64,000 bases of DNA from DATAXV01 sp036272915 (GCA_036272915.1 DATAXV010000112.1:54824-118823), one strand, 5' to 3'; counted from the first letter of the stretch, positions 42,800-51,716 are shown. Notes: generated by a model from the sequence alone, not told the origin. Numbers and translations: made by a program.

Positions 42800-43018
42800 C
42801 CCTCGGCCGCCCGAGAGTCAAGGCGGGACCGTTAGGCCCGGATCGCTCAGTAGGTCGTTGGCTCGGCCCGTTTGCCTGGGTGGCGGGCTGAGCGGGTGGC
42901 GGGCGTGGGACGTGATGGTGGCGGGCCCGCGTTCGGGTAATGGGGGAGGCGGATTGGCGGTGTGTCCGGCCAGGTGTTTCGTGGCGGCCGGCGGCCGATT
43001 GCCGCCCGGGGGCCGCGG

Positions 43019-43172
43019 TCAGGCCCGGAGCGGTATCCGTCGGAGGCCGGCGAAGCTGTCGGCCAGGTCGTGCGCCCACGGCCAGCCGGCTGCGACGCGC
43101 AAGACGTGTCGCCGTCCGTGGCGGACGAGGATGCCGGCGGCGTAGAGGGGGGTGTAGAGCTGGGTGCCGGGA
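43019..43172 (-). pseudogene. IS1380-like transposase C-terminal remnant
   Basis: About 50 codons on the minus strand read TPLYAAGILVRHGRRHVLRV, then GWPWAHDLADSFAGLRRIPL and a stop at 43019-43021. This is the characteristic C-terminal end of IS1380-family DDE transposases (a basic R-H-R strand followed by a WPW helix). No upstream part of the transposase is present; VOC coding sequence begins instead. The adjoining 42800-43018 holds no gene I recognise and may contain the relic's right end. Confidence 0.6.
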
Positions 43173-43196
43173 TGGGGTCCTTTACGGACTGTCTGG

Positions 43197-43616
43197 TCAG
43201 GCCACGCAGAATTCGTTCCCCTCCGGATCGGCCATCACGATGTGGTCCCCCTCGAATTCCTGGATGGTGATACCGCCGGCGGCGGTCAGCTCGGTGACGG
43301 TCCGGGTGATCCTCTCCCAGCGCTCGACGGCACTGCCCGTTCCGGCGACCCGGACGTCGATATGCAGCCGGTTCTTGAGCATCTTCGGTTCGGGCACCCG
43401 CATCAGGACCAGGCGCGGGCCGACTCCGGCAGGGTCCTTCAGAAAGGCGGCGTCATCGACCGTGTCGCCGGGGTCGCCATACTCCCGGATCCACTCCTCC
43501 CTGGTCGTGAAGGGGGGCGGCGGTGGCTCGTCGATGTACCCCAGGGCCAGCTTCCAGAACCCCGCCAAGCGGGGTGGGGTGGCGCAATCGAGCGTCAGGT
43601 CGATCCTGGCAGCCAT
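43197..43616 (-). CDS. VOC (glyoxalase/bleomycin-resistance-like) family protein
   Basis: This 139-residue protein has two beta-alpha-beta-beta-beta modules: DLTLDCATPPRLAGFWKLAL opens the first, NRLHIDVRV starts the second, and it ends VMADPEGNEFCVA, the usual VOC closing strand. Such proteins act as monomers or dimers in isomerase, dioxygenase or drug-binding roles; this actinobacterial-type subfamily is uncharacterised. It starts at ATG 43616. Confidence 0.85.
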   Translation of the reverse strand: MAARIDLTLDCATPPRLAGFWKLALGYIDEPPPPPFTTREEWIREYGDPGDTVDDAAFLKDPAGVGPRLVLMRVPEPKMLKNRLHIDVRVAGTGSAVERWERITRTVTELTAAGGITIQEFEGDHIVMADPEGNEFCVA

Positions 43617-43763
43617 AGATCCTCCTCGGAGATTCGAGCGTGATCCGGCGACGGTGGCAGGGAAGACTATGGCTTCCCGTCGCGTTGGCGCCGTGCAAGA
43701 CGACGACTCGCTGCCGAGAATCTGGGGGGGACCGCGACCAGATGGGGCTCTTTGTCCTGGCGA

Positions 43764-43857
43764 TCAGCGGTAGACGTCGCGCCGGTTGGCGACGATGACC
43801 ACCAGCAGAACTCGCCGACGGGCCGCGCAGACGAACCTGATCGGCCGCCGGTGAGGA
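43764..43857 (-). pseudogene. possible RelE/ParE-type toxin C-terminal remnant
   Basis: The last 25 codons of a minus-strand frame read RRRVLLVVIVANRRDVYR before a stop at 43764-43766, matching the final strand and RRDVYR end of RelE/ParE toxins. The frame continues into the end of the upstream TenA gene without the rest of the fold, and no antitoxin is present. It is only a short match, so the call is tentative. Confidence 0.35.
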
Positions 43858-43858
43858 C

Positions 43859-44518
43859 CTAACCGACGCTCCAGAAGCTGAGCTCGAAGCGGCTGGAGAG
43901 GAGGAACTCCCGCCGCATACGCGAGCGCATCTCGGGTCCGGCATCAGCGGCGAGCTGGTCGACCAGCTCCCGGCACCAGCCGGCCAGCTCGGCGAACGCG
44001 GGATCGGCGTAGGTCTCGATCCAGGCGCGGTAGCGGGGCTCAGGCGAGGGGCGGTCCTGGGCAAGCCGCCGGCCGAGCTCTGAATATCCCCACATGCAGG
44101 GCAGAAGGGCCGCCGCCAGCAGCGCGAAGTCGTCGACCGCGGCGACGCGGAGCAGGTGGTCGGTGTAGGCGCGGGTGATGTCGGCCATCTCCCCGGAGGC
44201 GAGCTGCGCCTCCGCGATGCCGAACTCGGCGGCGCAGCGGCGGTGCAGGGTCATCTCCTCGTGGAGGGTGGCGTGAAGCACGTCGGCGAGGCGGGTCGCG
44301 GTGGCCATGTCCGGGGCGCGCGCCACCCCCAGCGCGAGCAGCCGGCAGTATTCGACCAGGAACAGGTAGTCCTGGAGCAGCCAGGCCCGGAAGGTCTCGG
44401 TGGGAAGACTGCCGTCGGCCAGCCCACGGACGAAGGGGTGCTGGTGCTGGGCCTGCCAGATCGGGTCGGCCAGCTCGCGGAGGTGGGCGGTGAAGCGGCT
44501 CTGATCGGGCGCGGTCAA
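43859..44518 (-). CDS. tenA: TenA-family thiaminase II
   Basis: The 219-residue helical enzyme has the canonical active site: QDYLFLVEY (substrate Asp and Tyr), the catalytic Cys in LPCMWGYSELG, and the Glu in the C-terminal SRFELSFW helix. It hydrolyses aminopyrimidine precursors to hydroxymethylpyrimidine in thiamin salvage. TTG 44518 overlaps the stop of the preceding membrane protein (TTGA). Unlike the other TenA of this window it has no riboswitch and belongs to an operon with arginase-like and hydroxyacid dehydrogenase genes. Confidence 0.9.
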   Translation of the reverse strand: MTAPDQSRFTAHLRELADPIWQAQHQHPFVRGLADGSLPTETFRAWLLQDYLFLVEYCRLLALGVARAPDMATATRLADVLHATLHEEMTLHRRCAAEFGIAEAQLASGEMADITRAYTDHLLRVAAVDDFALLAAALLPCMWGYSELGRRLAQDRPSPEPRYRAWIETYADPAFAELAGWCRELVDQLAADAGPEMRSRMRREFLLSSRFELSFWSVG

Positions 44519-45072
44519 CGCCCCGCCCCGGCCTCGACGGCGGCGTGGCGCCGGGTGCGGATCTCGCCGCTGAGGCCGGCCCGGCGCATCCAGCGGCTCA
44601 TGTCCCGCTCGGTGACCAGCGGCTCGAAGGCGAAGGCGGCGAGGGTCCCACCATCCTGGCCGATGAAGGTCAGGTACGAGCCCTCGACGTCGTCCCGGTC
44701 TCTCGGCCGCCACTCGTAGCGGATGCTGGCGACCCTGGCGCGGTCCAGCACCCGCTCGTCGGCGGTGTCGCGGGAGCGCACCGTGATCGACTGCCGGGTG
44801 GCCCGGATCCGCCCCGGTCGGAGGTGAATGAAGCGGGCGACGCCGAGCGCGAGCGCGACCAGGCAGGCGAGCGAGACAAGGGCCAGGGCGAGGACGACCA
44901 GCCCGTGCACGGACACCGGCCCGTCGGGCGACCGCTGGGCAAGCTCGGCGAAGCAGAGCGGAAGCGAGAACACGACCACGACCAGCGACACCGAGATGCT
45001 CATGCTCAGCCCGCTCGGCTGCAGGGTGACCGGCTGATCGACCTTCTCGCTCACGACGTGCCCATTCTCCAC
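44515..45072 (-). CDS. two-helix membrane protein with PH-like domain
   Basis: The 185-residue protein has two membrane segments (residues about 23-42 and 57-82) and a cytoplasmic domain rich in short strands (RIRATRQSITVRSRD, RYEWRPRD, YLTFIGQDGG), resembling bacterial PH-like domains. No function is assigned. The start is GTG 45072 or GTG 45054. It lies 18 bases after the hydroxyacid dehydrogenase gene and overlaps TenA, as part of a five-gene operon. Confidence 0.65.
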   Translation of the reverse strand: MENGHVVSEKVDQPVTLQPSGLSMSISVSLVVVVFSLPLCFAELAQRSPDGPVSVHGLVVLALALVSLACLVALALGVARFIHLRPGRIRATRQSITVRSRDTADERVLDRARVASIRYEWRPRDRDDVEGSYLTFIGQDGGTLAAFAFEPLVTERDMSRWMRRAGLSGEIRTRRHAAVEAGAGR

Positions 45073-45090
45073 GCGGCGCCGGCCGTCGGT

Positions 45091-46080
45091 TCAGCGGGAA
45101 CTGTCCCACACCTCGGGATTGAGGATGTGGGGCGGGCGCCCGCCTCGGAGCAGCGCCTCGACGTTGGCCGCCGCCGTCGTGCACATCAGGGTCCGCGTGC
45201 GCACCGTGGCACTGCCCACGTGAGGGGCCAGGACCACGTTGGGCAGCCGGCGGAGCTCGGGTGACACCCGCGGCTCGTCCTCGTAAACATCGAGCCCGGC
45301 GGCGAAGATCCCGCCCTGCTCGAGGGCGCGGGCCAGCGCCGCCTCGTCGATCACCGGGCCTCTGGCGGTGTTGACGAGCACCGCCGACGGCTTCATCAGG
45401 GCCAGCTCCTCCGGCCCGATCAGGTGCCGCGTCGCCCCGTTGAGGGGGACGTGCAGGCTGACGAAGTCGGACCGCCGGAGGAGCTCGGCGAGCGGCACCC
45501 ACTCCACTCCGAGCTCCCGCTCCTCCGCCTCGGGAAGCCGGTTGCGGTTGTGATAGACGACCGGCATGTTGAACGACCTGGCGCGGCGGGCCACCGCCCT
45601 GCCGACGCGGCCCAGGCCGATCACGCCCAGGGTCGACCCGTGCACCTCCTGGCCGAGCATGTAGGTGAGCGTGAACCCGGTCCAGGCGCCGGCCCTCACC
45701 TCCCGATCAGCCTCGCTCAGCCGGCGGGCGGCGGCGAGGAGCAGGGCGAAGGCGAGGTCGGCGGTGGTCTCGTCGACGATCCCCGGGGTGTTGGTGACCA
45801 GCACGTGGCGCCGCGCCGCGGCCTCGAGGTCGATGTTGTCGTGCCCGACGGCGACGTTGGCGACAAGGCGGAGCCCGGCGGTGGCGAGCAGCCGGTCGCC
45901 AATGCGGTCGGTGTGCTGGGTGACGACGGCGGAGCAGCCGGAGAGCGCTGCGGCGAGGGAGTCCTCGTCGCGCAGGGCGCCCTGGGGCAGGGTGATCAGC
46001 TCGCCCACCCCGGACAGCATCTGAGGAGCCGCACCCAGGAGCGGACAGGTGGCCAGCACCCTGGGGCGCGGCGCGGTCAC
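45091..46080 (-). CDS. D-isomer-specific 2-hydroxyacid dehydrogenase (glyoxylate/hydroxypyruvate reductase-like)
   Basis: The 329-residue protein has the NAD motif GVIGLGRVGRAVARR, the catalytic Arg in NTARGPVIDE, Glu in DVYEDEP, and His in LAPHVGSAT. NVAVGHDNID is the usual substrate-side loop of glyoxylate reductases. It reduces a 2-keto acid such as glyoxylate or hydroxypyruvate. GTG 46080 overlaps the stop of the arginase-like gene (GTGA). Confidence 0.92.
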   Translation of the reverse strand: MTAPRPRVLATCPLLGAAPQMLSGVGELITLPQGALRDEDSLAAALSGCSAVVTQHTDRIGDRLLATAGLRLVANVAVGHDNIDLEAAARRHVLVTNTPGIVDETTADLAFALLLAAARRLSEADREVRAGAWTGFTLTYMLGQEVHGSTLGVIGLGRVGRAVARRARSFNMPVVYHNRNRLPEAEERELGVEWVPLAELLRRSDFVSLHVPLNGATRHLIGPEELALMKPSAVLVNTARGPVIDEAALARALEQGGIFAAGLDVYEDEPRVSPELRRLPNVVLAPHVGSATVRTRTLMCTTAAANVEALLRGGRPPHILNPEVWDSSR

Positions 46081-46913
46081 CCGAAGAGGGGCGCGACCAT
46101 GCCCGCGATCCGGCCCGCGAGCTCCGGCGCCGTCATGTTGGTGAACTCGCAGCCGATCAGGTTGGCCGCGCCCGCGACCTCGCGGAGCAGCTGCTGGACC
46201 TGGTCCTCATCGAGCCCGCCCGGCACCGGCTGGAGCGTCCCGGGCAGTACCGAGGGGTCGAGGACGTCGAGGTCGAGGTGCACGAACACGTCGCGGCCGC
46301 GGAGCGCATCGGCGGCACCGGCGGCGTCGACCAGCTGGACGTCGTTGGCCTGGATCAGTTTGAGCTCGTCGGGATCCAGGTCCCGCGTCGAGCAAAGGAC
46401 CACACGGGAGAGGTCGGGCCCGAGGCCCAGTCCCGTGTCCCAGATGCCGCAGGCACCGGCCAGGGCCATCCCGCCGAGATAGTTCGACGGCGTCGTGTCG
46501 GGAGAGTTGAAGTCGCCGTGAGCGTCGATCCAGAGCAGCCAGGCGTCGGGCCGGTACTGGGCGAGCGCGGGCAGCGTGCCCAGGGCGATCGAGCAGTCCC
46601 CGCCGAAGAGGACGGGCTGGAGACCCTGAGCCAGGATCTCCTCGACGCGCCTGGTGGCGTCAGCCAGGTGCTCCCTGGAGTCCTCGAGGTCCTCCTCCCA
46701 GTCGGACTCGGCGACCATGCCCGGGGTTCCCACCAGCACCGGCTGCGTGCCGAGGCGCTTGGAGAGGGCCCATGCCAGCGCCTCGGCGCCGCGGCTGCTG
46801 TAGACGGTCCGCTCGGAGAGGCGGTCGAGAAAGCCGACGCAGGCGGGAGGGGCGGGACGGGCGGCGCCAGCGTTCACGCCCTGACTCGGCAGCGGGTGCT
46901 CGCGAGGGGTCAT
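46077..46913 (-). CDS. arginase/agmatinase-family ureohydrolase
   Basis: The 278-residue enzyme has all manganese-binding motifs of the ureohydrolase fold: GGDCSIALG, IDAHGDFN and HLDLDVLDP. It hydrolyses a guanidino compound to urea and an amine. LPGTLQPVPGGLDEDQ replaces the typical APGTGTPVPGGL loop, so whether it prefers arginine, agmatine or formiminoglutamate is open. The start overlaps the HD gene stop by ATGA. It probably works in nitrogen metabolism with the neighbouring dehydrogenase, though the connection is inferred. Confidence 0.88.
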   Translation of the reverse strand: MTPREHPLPSQGVNAGAARPAPPACVGFLDRLSERTVYSSRGAEALAWALSKRLGTQPVLVGTPGMVAESDWEEDLEDSREHLADATRRVEEILAQGLQPVLFGGDCSIALGTLPALAQYRPDAWLLWIDAHGDFNSPDTTPSNYLGGMALAGACGIWDTGLGLGPDLSRVVLCSTRDLDPDELKLIQANDVQLVDAAGAADALRGRDVFVHLDLDVLDPSVLPGTLQPVPGGLDEDQVQQLLREVAGAANLIGCEFTNMTAPELAGRIAGMVAPLFG

Positions 46914-47485
46914 GGCACGAGCCCCAGCTCGGGCGCGATCGGGATCAGGGCGTCGCGGACGAACTCGACATGCTCGTCAAAGGGCACACCGACGTCCTCG
47001 GCACCGGCGACCAGCGCCTCGCGGTGGACGCCGCGGGCGAACGCCTTGTCCTTCATCTTCTTGCGCACGGTGCGGGCCTCGACTGCGGATAGGGAACGCC
47101 CCTTGACCAGGGAGCAGGCGATGACGAAGCCGCAGAGCTCGTCGACGGCGAAGAGCGCCTTGCGGATCAGCCGGTCCCTGGGCACGTCGAGATACTCAGC
47201 GTGCGAGGCGATGTCCTGCAGCCACTCCTCGGGCCAGCCCTGCTGGCGGAGCAACTCCATCCCGCGCTGGGGATGTTGCGAGCGGTCGGGTCCCTCCTCG
47301 TAGTCCCAGTCGTGGACCAGGCCGAGCACGCCCCAGCGCTCCTCGGGCTCGCCGAAGCGCCGGGCATAGGCGCGCATCGCCGCCTCGACGCTGACCATGT
47401 GGCGCCGGAGCGACTCGCTCTGGGTATGTGCCTGGACCAGATCCCACGCCTCCTGGCGCGTGGGCTCGTGGAGTTGGACCGTCAT
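46910..47485 (-). CDS. HD-domain hydrolase-like protein
   Basis: The 191-residue protein has the HD-fold pattern: RRHMVSVEAAMRAYARRFG with the first His, GLVHDWDYEEGP with the His-Asp pair, then the IASHAEYL and KALFAVDELCGF helices. Such small HD proteins are predicted phosphohydrolases; the substrate is unknown. ATG 47485 has AGGAGGTGA upstream at the right distance, which decides against GTG 47494. It is the first gene of the operon that runs down to TenA. Confidence 0.85.
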   Translation of the reverse strand: MTVQLHEPTRQEAWDLVQAHTQSESLRRHMVSVEAAMRAYARRFGEPEERWGVLGLVHDWDYEEGPDRSQHPQRGMELLRQQGWPEEWLQDIASHAEYLDVPRDRLIRKALFAVDELCGFVIACSLVKGRSLSAVEARTVRKKMKDKAFARGVHREALVAGAEDVGVPFDEHVEFVRDALIPIAPELGLVP

Positions 47486-47666
47486 CCGCTTCACCTCCTG
47501 CGCACGGCAGCCAGCCCAGCCGAGGGGGGCTGCCCATCTCCAGCGAGCCGACCTTCCGTCGAGGCATCAAGGCTACCAGCCGGGGGAGGTGGGTTCGAGG
47601 ACACTCTGACTACAGACTAGTCGCGCCGATCGATCCCTGAGTGAACGGATGCGGCCGGATCGCGGG

Positions 47667-48629
47667 TCAGCCGGCGTGGGCGACCTCGAGCAGGAACACC
47701 TCGAGTGCGAGCCGGGCGCTGACGTTCTGCTCGAGATAGCCGACCACATCGTAGGAGCGCTCGAGCAAGCGGGCCCAGCGAGCCCTGGCCTGGGGCTGGA
47801 CATCGTCGGCCATGCGCTGCCGCAGGTGCAGCTGCCAGCTGGCCAGAGCCATGTCCACCGGGTTCTCGGCGGCCTGCGCCTCGGGGCCCCGCCGGCGCCA
47901 TTCCGAGGTCACCAGATCGAGATCGGCGGCAAGGCTCAGGGCGACGTCGGCGGGGGCGCCCAGAGTCTCGTCGAGGCGCCGGGCCCAGCGCTCGTGGCGC
48001 TCGACGACGTCGGCGTCCGCGAGTGCCCTCACCGCCCAGCCGGGGCGGCCACGGCAGAGCTCGGCGAGGAGCTGGGCGGAGGCCTCCTCGGCACCGCGGG
48101 TGAGGAGCAGCTGCAGCACCTCCTCGCGCTCGACGCCGTGGAACGAGATCCGCTGGCAGCGGGAGACGACCGTGGGCAGCACGACGAAGGGCGAGAGGCT
48201 GGGGGTGGTGAGGATGATGATGCGGCCGGGGTGGGGCTCCTCCAGTGTCTTGAGCAGGATCCCCTGGACGGCGCCCGGCAGCCGGCCCACGTCGCTGATC
48301 ATCGCCACCCGGCGCTCACCCTGGGCGGGCCGCATGGAGAGGAAGGCCTGCAGCGTCTGCTGGTGGCGGTCGGGCTGGCGGTCGGGGAGCAGCCGGAGCT
48401 CGTCGATCTTCAACGCCTCGGGCCGGTCGTCCTCCCAGTAGTCGGGGTTCCGGACCAGCGGGGTCGGGGGGAGCACGGCGCCGGCCAGGGCTCGAGCCAC
48501 CGTGGTCTTGCCCAGCATCGGCTCGCCGACGAAGAGGTAGGCGTGGGCGAGGCGGCCGGATTCGATCTGGTGACGGAGAAGGGCCAGGGAACGCTGGTGT
48601 CCGGCGACGGCCTCGAAGGGGTCAGTCAC
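47667..48629 (-). CDS. holB: DNA polymerase III, delta-prime subunit
   Basis: The 320-residue clamp-loader subunit has the AAA+ P-loop FVGEPMLGKTTVARAL and SRCQRISF (sensor region), with the preceding LLKTLEEPHPGRIIILTT of delta-prime/gamma proteins. The zinc-binding cysteines of the E. coli protein are absent, as in many Gram-positives. GTG 48629 starts it. In many bacteria holB is next to tmk and the c-di-AMP receptor gene; here those two are 15 kb away on the same strand. Confidence 0.9.
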   Translation of the reverse strand: MTDPFEAVAGHQRSLALLRHQIESGRLAHAYLFVGEPMLGKTTVARALAGAVLPPTPLVRNPDYWEDDRPEALKIDELRLLPDRQPDRHQQTLQAFLSMRPAQGERRVAMISDVGRLPGAVQGILLKTLEEPHPGRIIILTTPSLSPFVVLPTVVSRCQRISFHGVEREEVLQLLLTRGAEEASAQLLAELCRGRPGWAVRALADADVVERHERWARRLDETLGAPADVALSLAADLDLVTSEWRRRGPEAQAAENPVDMALASWQLHLRQRMADDVQPQARARWARLLERSYDVVGYLEQNVSARLALEVFLLEVAHAG

Positions 48630-48939
48630 TCCGGGCTAACTATGGCGCACGCGACCACACAACCGACCCGCCGGACGGCCGGCGATTCCGCTTGGATCAG
48701 AAGCCGGTGATCGAGTGCCCGGGGTCGCGGCGCGTGTGGGCAAGAACGTTTTCGCTGAGACCGGTGAGAGCCGCGACCTGCTGCTCCTGAGCGTGGTGAG
48801 GTCGGACCACCTGCAACTTGGCGGCACCGCTGATCTTGTTGAATGCCTGACCGAGGGGGAGGGTGATCAAGTGTCTGGCCACGACAACGATGCTAGGAAC
48901 GGCAGGCGGACCGGGGACGGACAGTGATGTCCGGCTAAC
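48630..48939. other. 310-base gap with one doubtful short frame
   Basis: A minus-strand frame 48697-48882 encodes 61 residues (LITLPLGQAFNKISGAAKLQ, then a TGLSENVLAHTRR helix) with no ribosome site; a plus-strand frame over the same bases is equally plausible. I would not call either a gene without conservation data. The region separates holB from the lipid cluster. Confidence 0.35.
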
Positions 48940-49617
48940 CTACGGGGCCGAACGTTCCCCCGCCGAGCCCGGCTGGCCGGCCTTCTCTTCGCCCCGCGGG
49001 CGGCGCTGGGCCCGAGCCTGCTGCCAGACCTCGTTGACCCGCTGGATGGCGGTGAAGGTCGTCACCACCGCCAGCAGGGCGACGACCAGGGCCAGCACCT
49101 CGGGCCCGACGATGAGACCGAGGAGCAGTCCGAGGATGGTGACCACCACCCGCTCAGGGCGGGCGAAGATCCCGGTCTCGCAGGTGAACCCGAGGCTCTG
49201 CGCCCGGGCGCGCACGTAGGAGACCAGCATCGAGCCGGCGAGCGCGACGAGGCAGCCCACTGCCGTCAGCCGCGTCCACCAGGCGGGCGGCGCCTGGTAC
49301 AGGAAGAAGGCGGCGAGCCCGACGTAGATGGCCGCCTCCGAGAAGCGGTCGGTGGTCGAGTCGAGGAACGCTCCGTACGGATACATGCGCTTGGTCGCCC
49401 GGGCCAGGGCGCCGTCGAGGATGTCGAAGGTTCCGGCGAAGGCGAGCACGATGGCCGCCGCCAGGAGGTTGCCGAACCCGGTCAGGACGGCGGCGATGAA
49501 GGTGATGACCATGCCCGTGACGGTCACCTGGTTGGGCGTGATCGGCAGGCGGCCGATGACCCCGGCCAGGCGCTGGGCATTGCGTCTGATGAAGGCCTGA
49601 AATCTAGTTGTGAACAC
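48940..49617 (-). CDS. pgsA: CDP-alcohol phosphatidyltransferase, phosphatidylinositol-phosphate synthase-like
   Basis: The 225-residue membrane enzyme has the CDP-alcohol motif in DILDGALARATKRMYPYGAF followed by LDSTTD: Asp65, Asp68, Asp86 and Asp90 bind two metal ions. Six membrane helices are predicted. Its location directly after a PimA-like gene (14-base overlap) matches the actinobacterial order in which PgsA makes phosphatidyl-myo-inositol phosphate for PIM synthesis. The polar tail (RPRGEEKAGQPGS) is not conserved. Confidence 0.88.
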   Translation of the reverse strand: MFTTRFQAFIRRNAQRLAGVIGRLPITPNQVTVTGMVITFIAAVLTGFGNLLAAAIVLAFAGTFDILDGALARATKRMYPYGAFLDSTTDRFSEAAIYVGLAAFFLYQAPPAWWTRLTAVGCLVALAGSMLVSYVRARAQSLGFTCETGIFARPERVVVTILGLLLGLIVGPEVLALVVALLAVVTTFTAIQRVNEVWQQARAQRRPRGEEKAGQPGSAGERSAP

Positions 49618-50752
49618 CGCTCCCCACCTCCCTGGTCATCTCCAGCCTCGCCCTGGCGTACACCTCGAGCAGGCGGCCGGCGACGACGGGCCAGGCGAAA
49701 CGCTCGCGCGCCCGGCGGCTGCCAGCCACCCCCAGCCGACGCCGCAGTCCCTCGTCCGAGGCCAGCCTGACCATCGCCTCGCCGATCTCCTCCGGGCTTC
49801 GCGGACGCACGGTGAGGGCGGTGACACCGGCCTCGACCGCGGAGAGGTAGCCGGGGATGTCGGTGCAGAGGACGGGCAGGGCGGCCGCCATCGCCTCGAC
49901 CAGGACGATGCCGAAGCTCTCGCTCCCGGTGGCGGTGGCGCAGAAGACGTCGGCGGTGGCGTGGTACCGGGGCAGGACCTCGGCCGGGACCCGGCCGAGG
50001 AGGACCACGTTGTCCTCTATCCGCTCGGTGCGGATCACCGACGCGATCTGATGGCGCATCGGCCCCTCACCGGTGATGATCAGGCGCGTGCGCGGGATCC
50101 GGGACCGGACGCGGGCGTAGCCGCGGACCAGGTCGACCACGCCCTTGCGCTTCTCCAACCGGCCGACGAAGAGGAAGTTGACGCGGCCGTCCAGAAAGTG
50201 GCGGATCGGGGGCAGGTCGGGCCGGAAGCGATCGACGTCGACGCCGTTGGGGATCACCTCTGGGTCGACCTCGGGGAAGTACTGGCGGACGTATTCCCGC
50301 GCGGGCGGGCTGACGGCCACCGTGGCATGGAGCTTGCGCAGGTAGGGCGCGAGCAGGCCGCGACCGTAGGAGTAGCCGACGTTGGCCTTGGCGTAGGCGT
50401 GGAAGGTGCCGACGTTGGCGATCTCGGATATCCGGAGCACGCCCAGGGGCAGCGTCGGCATCAGCGGCTCGTGGTAGTGGAGCACGTCGAACCGCTGCTC
50501 GGCGAGCACCTGCGTCACGCGATGACTGAGCATGGGATTGACGCTGATCCTGGCCACCGAGTCGTTGACCGGGATCGGGATCACCCCGCCCATCCGGTGG
50601 AAGTCGGGGTCGGCCTCGTCCTTGTGCGAGGAGGGCGCCAGCACGCCGACCTCGTGCCCCATCCCGCGCAGCTGCCGGGCGAGGTGGCGGATGTGCTCCT
50701 GGACGCCTCCCCAGGCGCTGTAGTCGTACGGAGAGACCAGACCTACCCGCAT
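49604..50752 (-). CDS. pimA: GT4 glycosyltransferase, PimA-like phosphatidylinositol mannosyltransferase
   Basis: The 382-residue GT-B enzyme starts MRVGLVSPYDYSAWGGVQEH, the PimA-type N-terminus with the GGVQ donor/acceptor loop. It continues with HYHEPLMPTLPL, IPNGVDVDRF, FVGRLEKRKGVVDL and the nucleotide-sugar motif ESFGIVLVEAMA. It should add the first mannose to phosphatidylinositol at the inner membrane face. It is the third gene in an order (acyltransferase, acyltransferase, pimA, pgsA) similar to the mycobacterial PIM locus. Confidence 0.9.
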   Translation of the reverse strand: MRVGLVSPYDYSAWGGVQEHIRHLARQLRGMGHEVGVLAPSSHKDEADPDFHRMGGVIPIPVNDSVARISVNPMLSHRVTQVLAEQRFDVLHYHEPLMPTLPLGVLRISEIANVGTFHAYAKANVGYSYGRGLLAPYLRKLHATVAVSPPAREYVRQYFPEVDPEVIPNGVDVDRFRPDLPPIRHFLDGRVNFLFVGRLEKRKGVVDLVRGYARVRSRIPRTRLIITGEGPMRHQIASVIRTERIEDNVVLLGRVPAEVLPRYHATADVFCATATGSESFGIVLVEAMAAALPVLCTDIPGYLSAVEAGVTALTVRPRSPEEIGEAMVRLASDEGLRRRLGVAGSRRARERFAWPVVAGRLLEVYARARLEMTREVGSGVHN

Positions 50753-50756
50753 GGTG

Positions 50757-51716
50757 TTATCTTGCCGCGTCCCAGATTCGATGGGGCATGTGCCACTGCT
50801 CGGGGTATTCCCGGATCATCTCCTCCAGATGCCGCACCAGCTCGCCGGTCACGCGGCGCAGGTCGGCGGCACGATCGCCGGTCGGCTCGGCGAACACCGG
50901 CGGATAGACCACGGTCAGGTAGGTGTCGTCCGGCTGCCGCGTGCAGCGGACCGGGAGCAGGGGGGCGCCGTACCGCAGCGCGATCTGGGCGGGACCGTCT
51001 GGGATGCGGGCCGGCTTCCCGAAGAAGGGGACCTCGACGCCGCTGCCGACGATGTCGCGGTCGATGGCGGTGAGCACCGTCTCCTGCGCGGCCAGCGCCT
51101 GCAGCACCTTGCGCAATCCGGCCCGGGTCAGGGGCAGGACGCTGATGCCGAGGCGGGCCCTGGTCACCCGATACCAATCGTAGAGCTCGGGCGGTTCCAA
51201 CTCCTCGGCGAAGAGGTTGATCGGGGAGAACCCCGAGGACCAGATCGCGGCGGCGACCTCCCACGAACCCATGTGAGCGGAGACGACGAGCACGCCCTTG
51301 CCCCTGGCCTGGGCCTCGGCCAGATGCTCGACGCCGTCGATGCGCATCAGCGGCTTCAGCTCCTCGACCCGCGCCCTGGGCATCCGCATCAGGTCGCAGT
51401 AAGCCTTGGAGTGGTATCGGAAGTTGCGCCAGACGAGACGCAGGATGGCGCTCCGAGAGGCCTCGGGCAGGGCCACCTCGAGATTCGCCTCCAGCGCGCG
51501 CCGGGGGTTGACCGCGAAGATGAAGGCGAACCGCGCCACGACGATGGCGAGCGCGTAGGCCACCCGACGGGGCAGACGCTCCATCACCCACTGCAGCGTG
51601 CGGAAGCCACGGTACTGGAGCCGGTTCTTGGCCTCGCGCTGTCCGCGGCTGGGGGAGGGCACGGCAGAAACAGTATCCAGAGGTGACTCCTCAGCGCAGG
51701 ATCGGGCGGAACGCAT
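50757..51716 (-). CDS. LpxL/PatA-like lipid acyltransferase (1)
   Basis: The 319-residue membrane-associated acyltransferase has the H-x4-E catalytic motif in SAHMGSWEVAAA, the downstream IDRDIVGSGVEVPFFG and a C-terminal PEQWHMPHRIW, all family landmarks. In actinobacteria the homologue acylates a mannose of PIM. The start at 51716 overlaps the next acyltransferase gene by 26 bases; a shorter start inside the Ser/Pro-rich first 25 residues is possible. pimA follows 4 bases downstream. Confidence 0.88.
   Translation of the reverse strand: MRSARSCAEESPLDTVSAVPSPSRGQREAKNRLQYRGFRTLQWVMERLPRRVAYALAIVVARFAFIFAVNPRRALEANLEVALPEASRSAILRLVWRNFRYHSKAYCDLMRMPRARVEELKPLMRIDGVEHLAEAQARGKGVLVVSAHMGSWEVAAAIWSSGFSPINLFAEELEPPELYDWYRVTRARLGISVLPLTRAGLRKVLQALAAQETVLTAIDRDIVGSGVEVPFFGKPARIPDGPAQIALRYGAPLLPVRCTRQPDDTYLTVVYPPVFAEPTGDRAADLRRVTGELVRHLEEMIREYPEQWHMPHRIWDAAR

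Noticed and set aside
47575..47620. Possible tRNA (GGTTCGAG near 47591)
   Set aside because: No cloverleaf arms or acceptor stem can be drawn around it.
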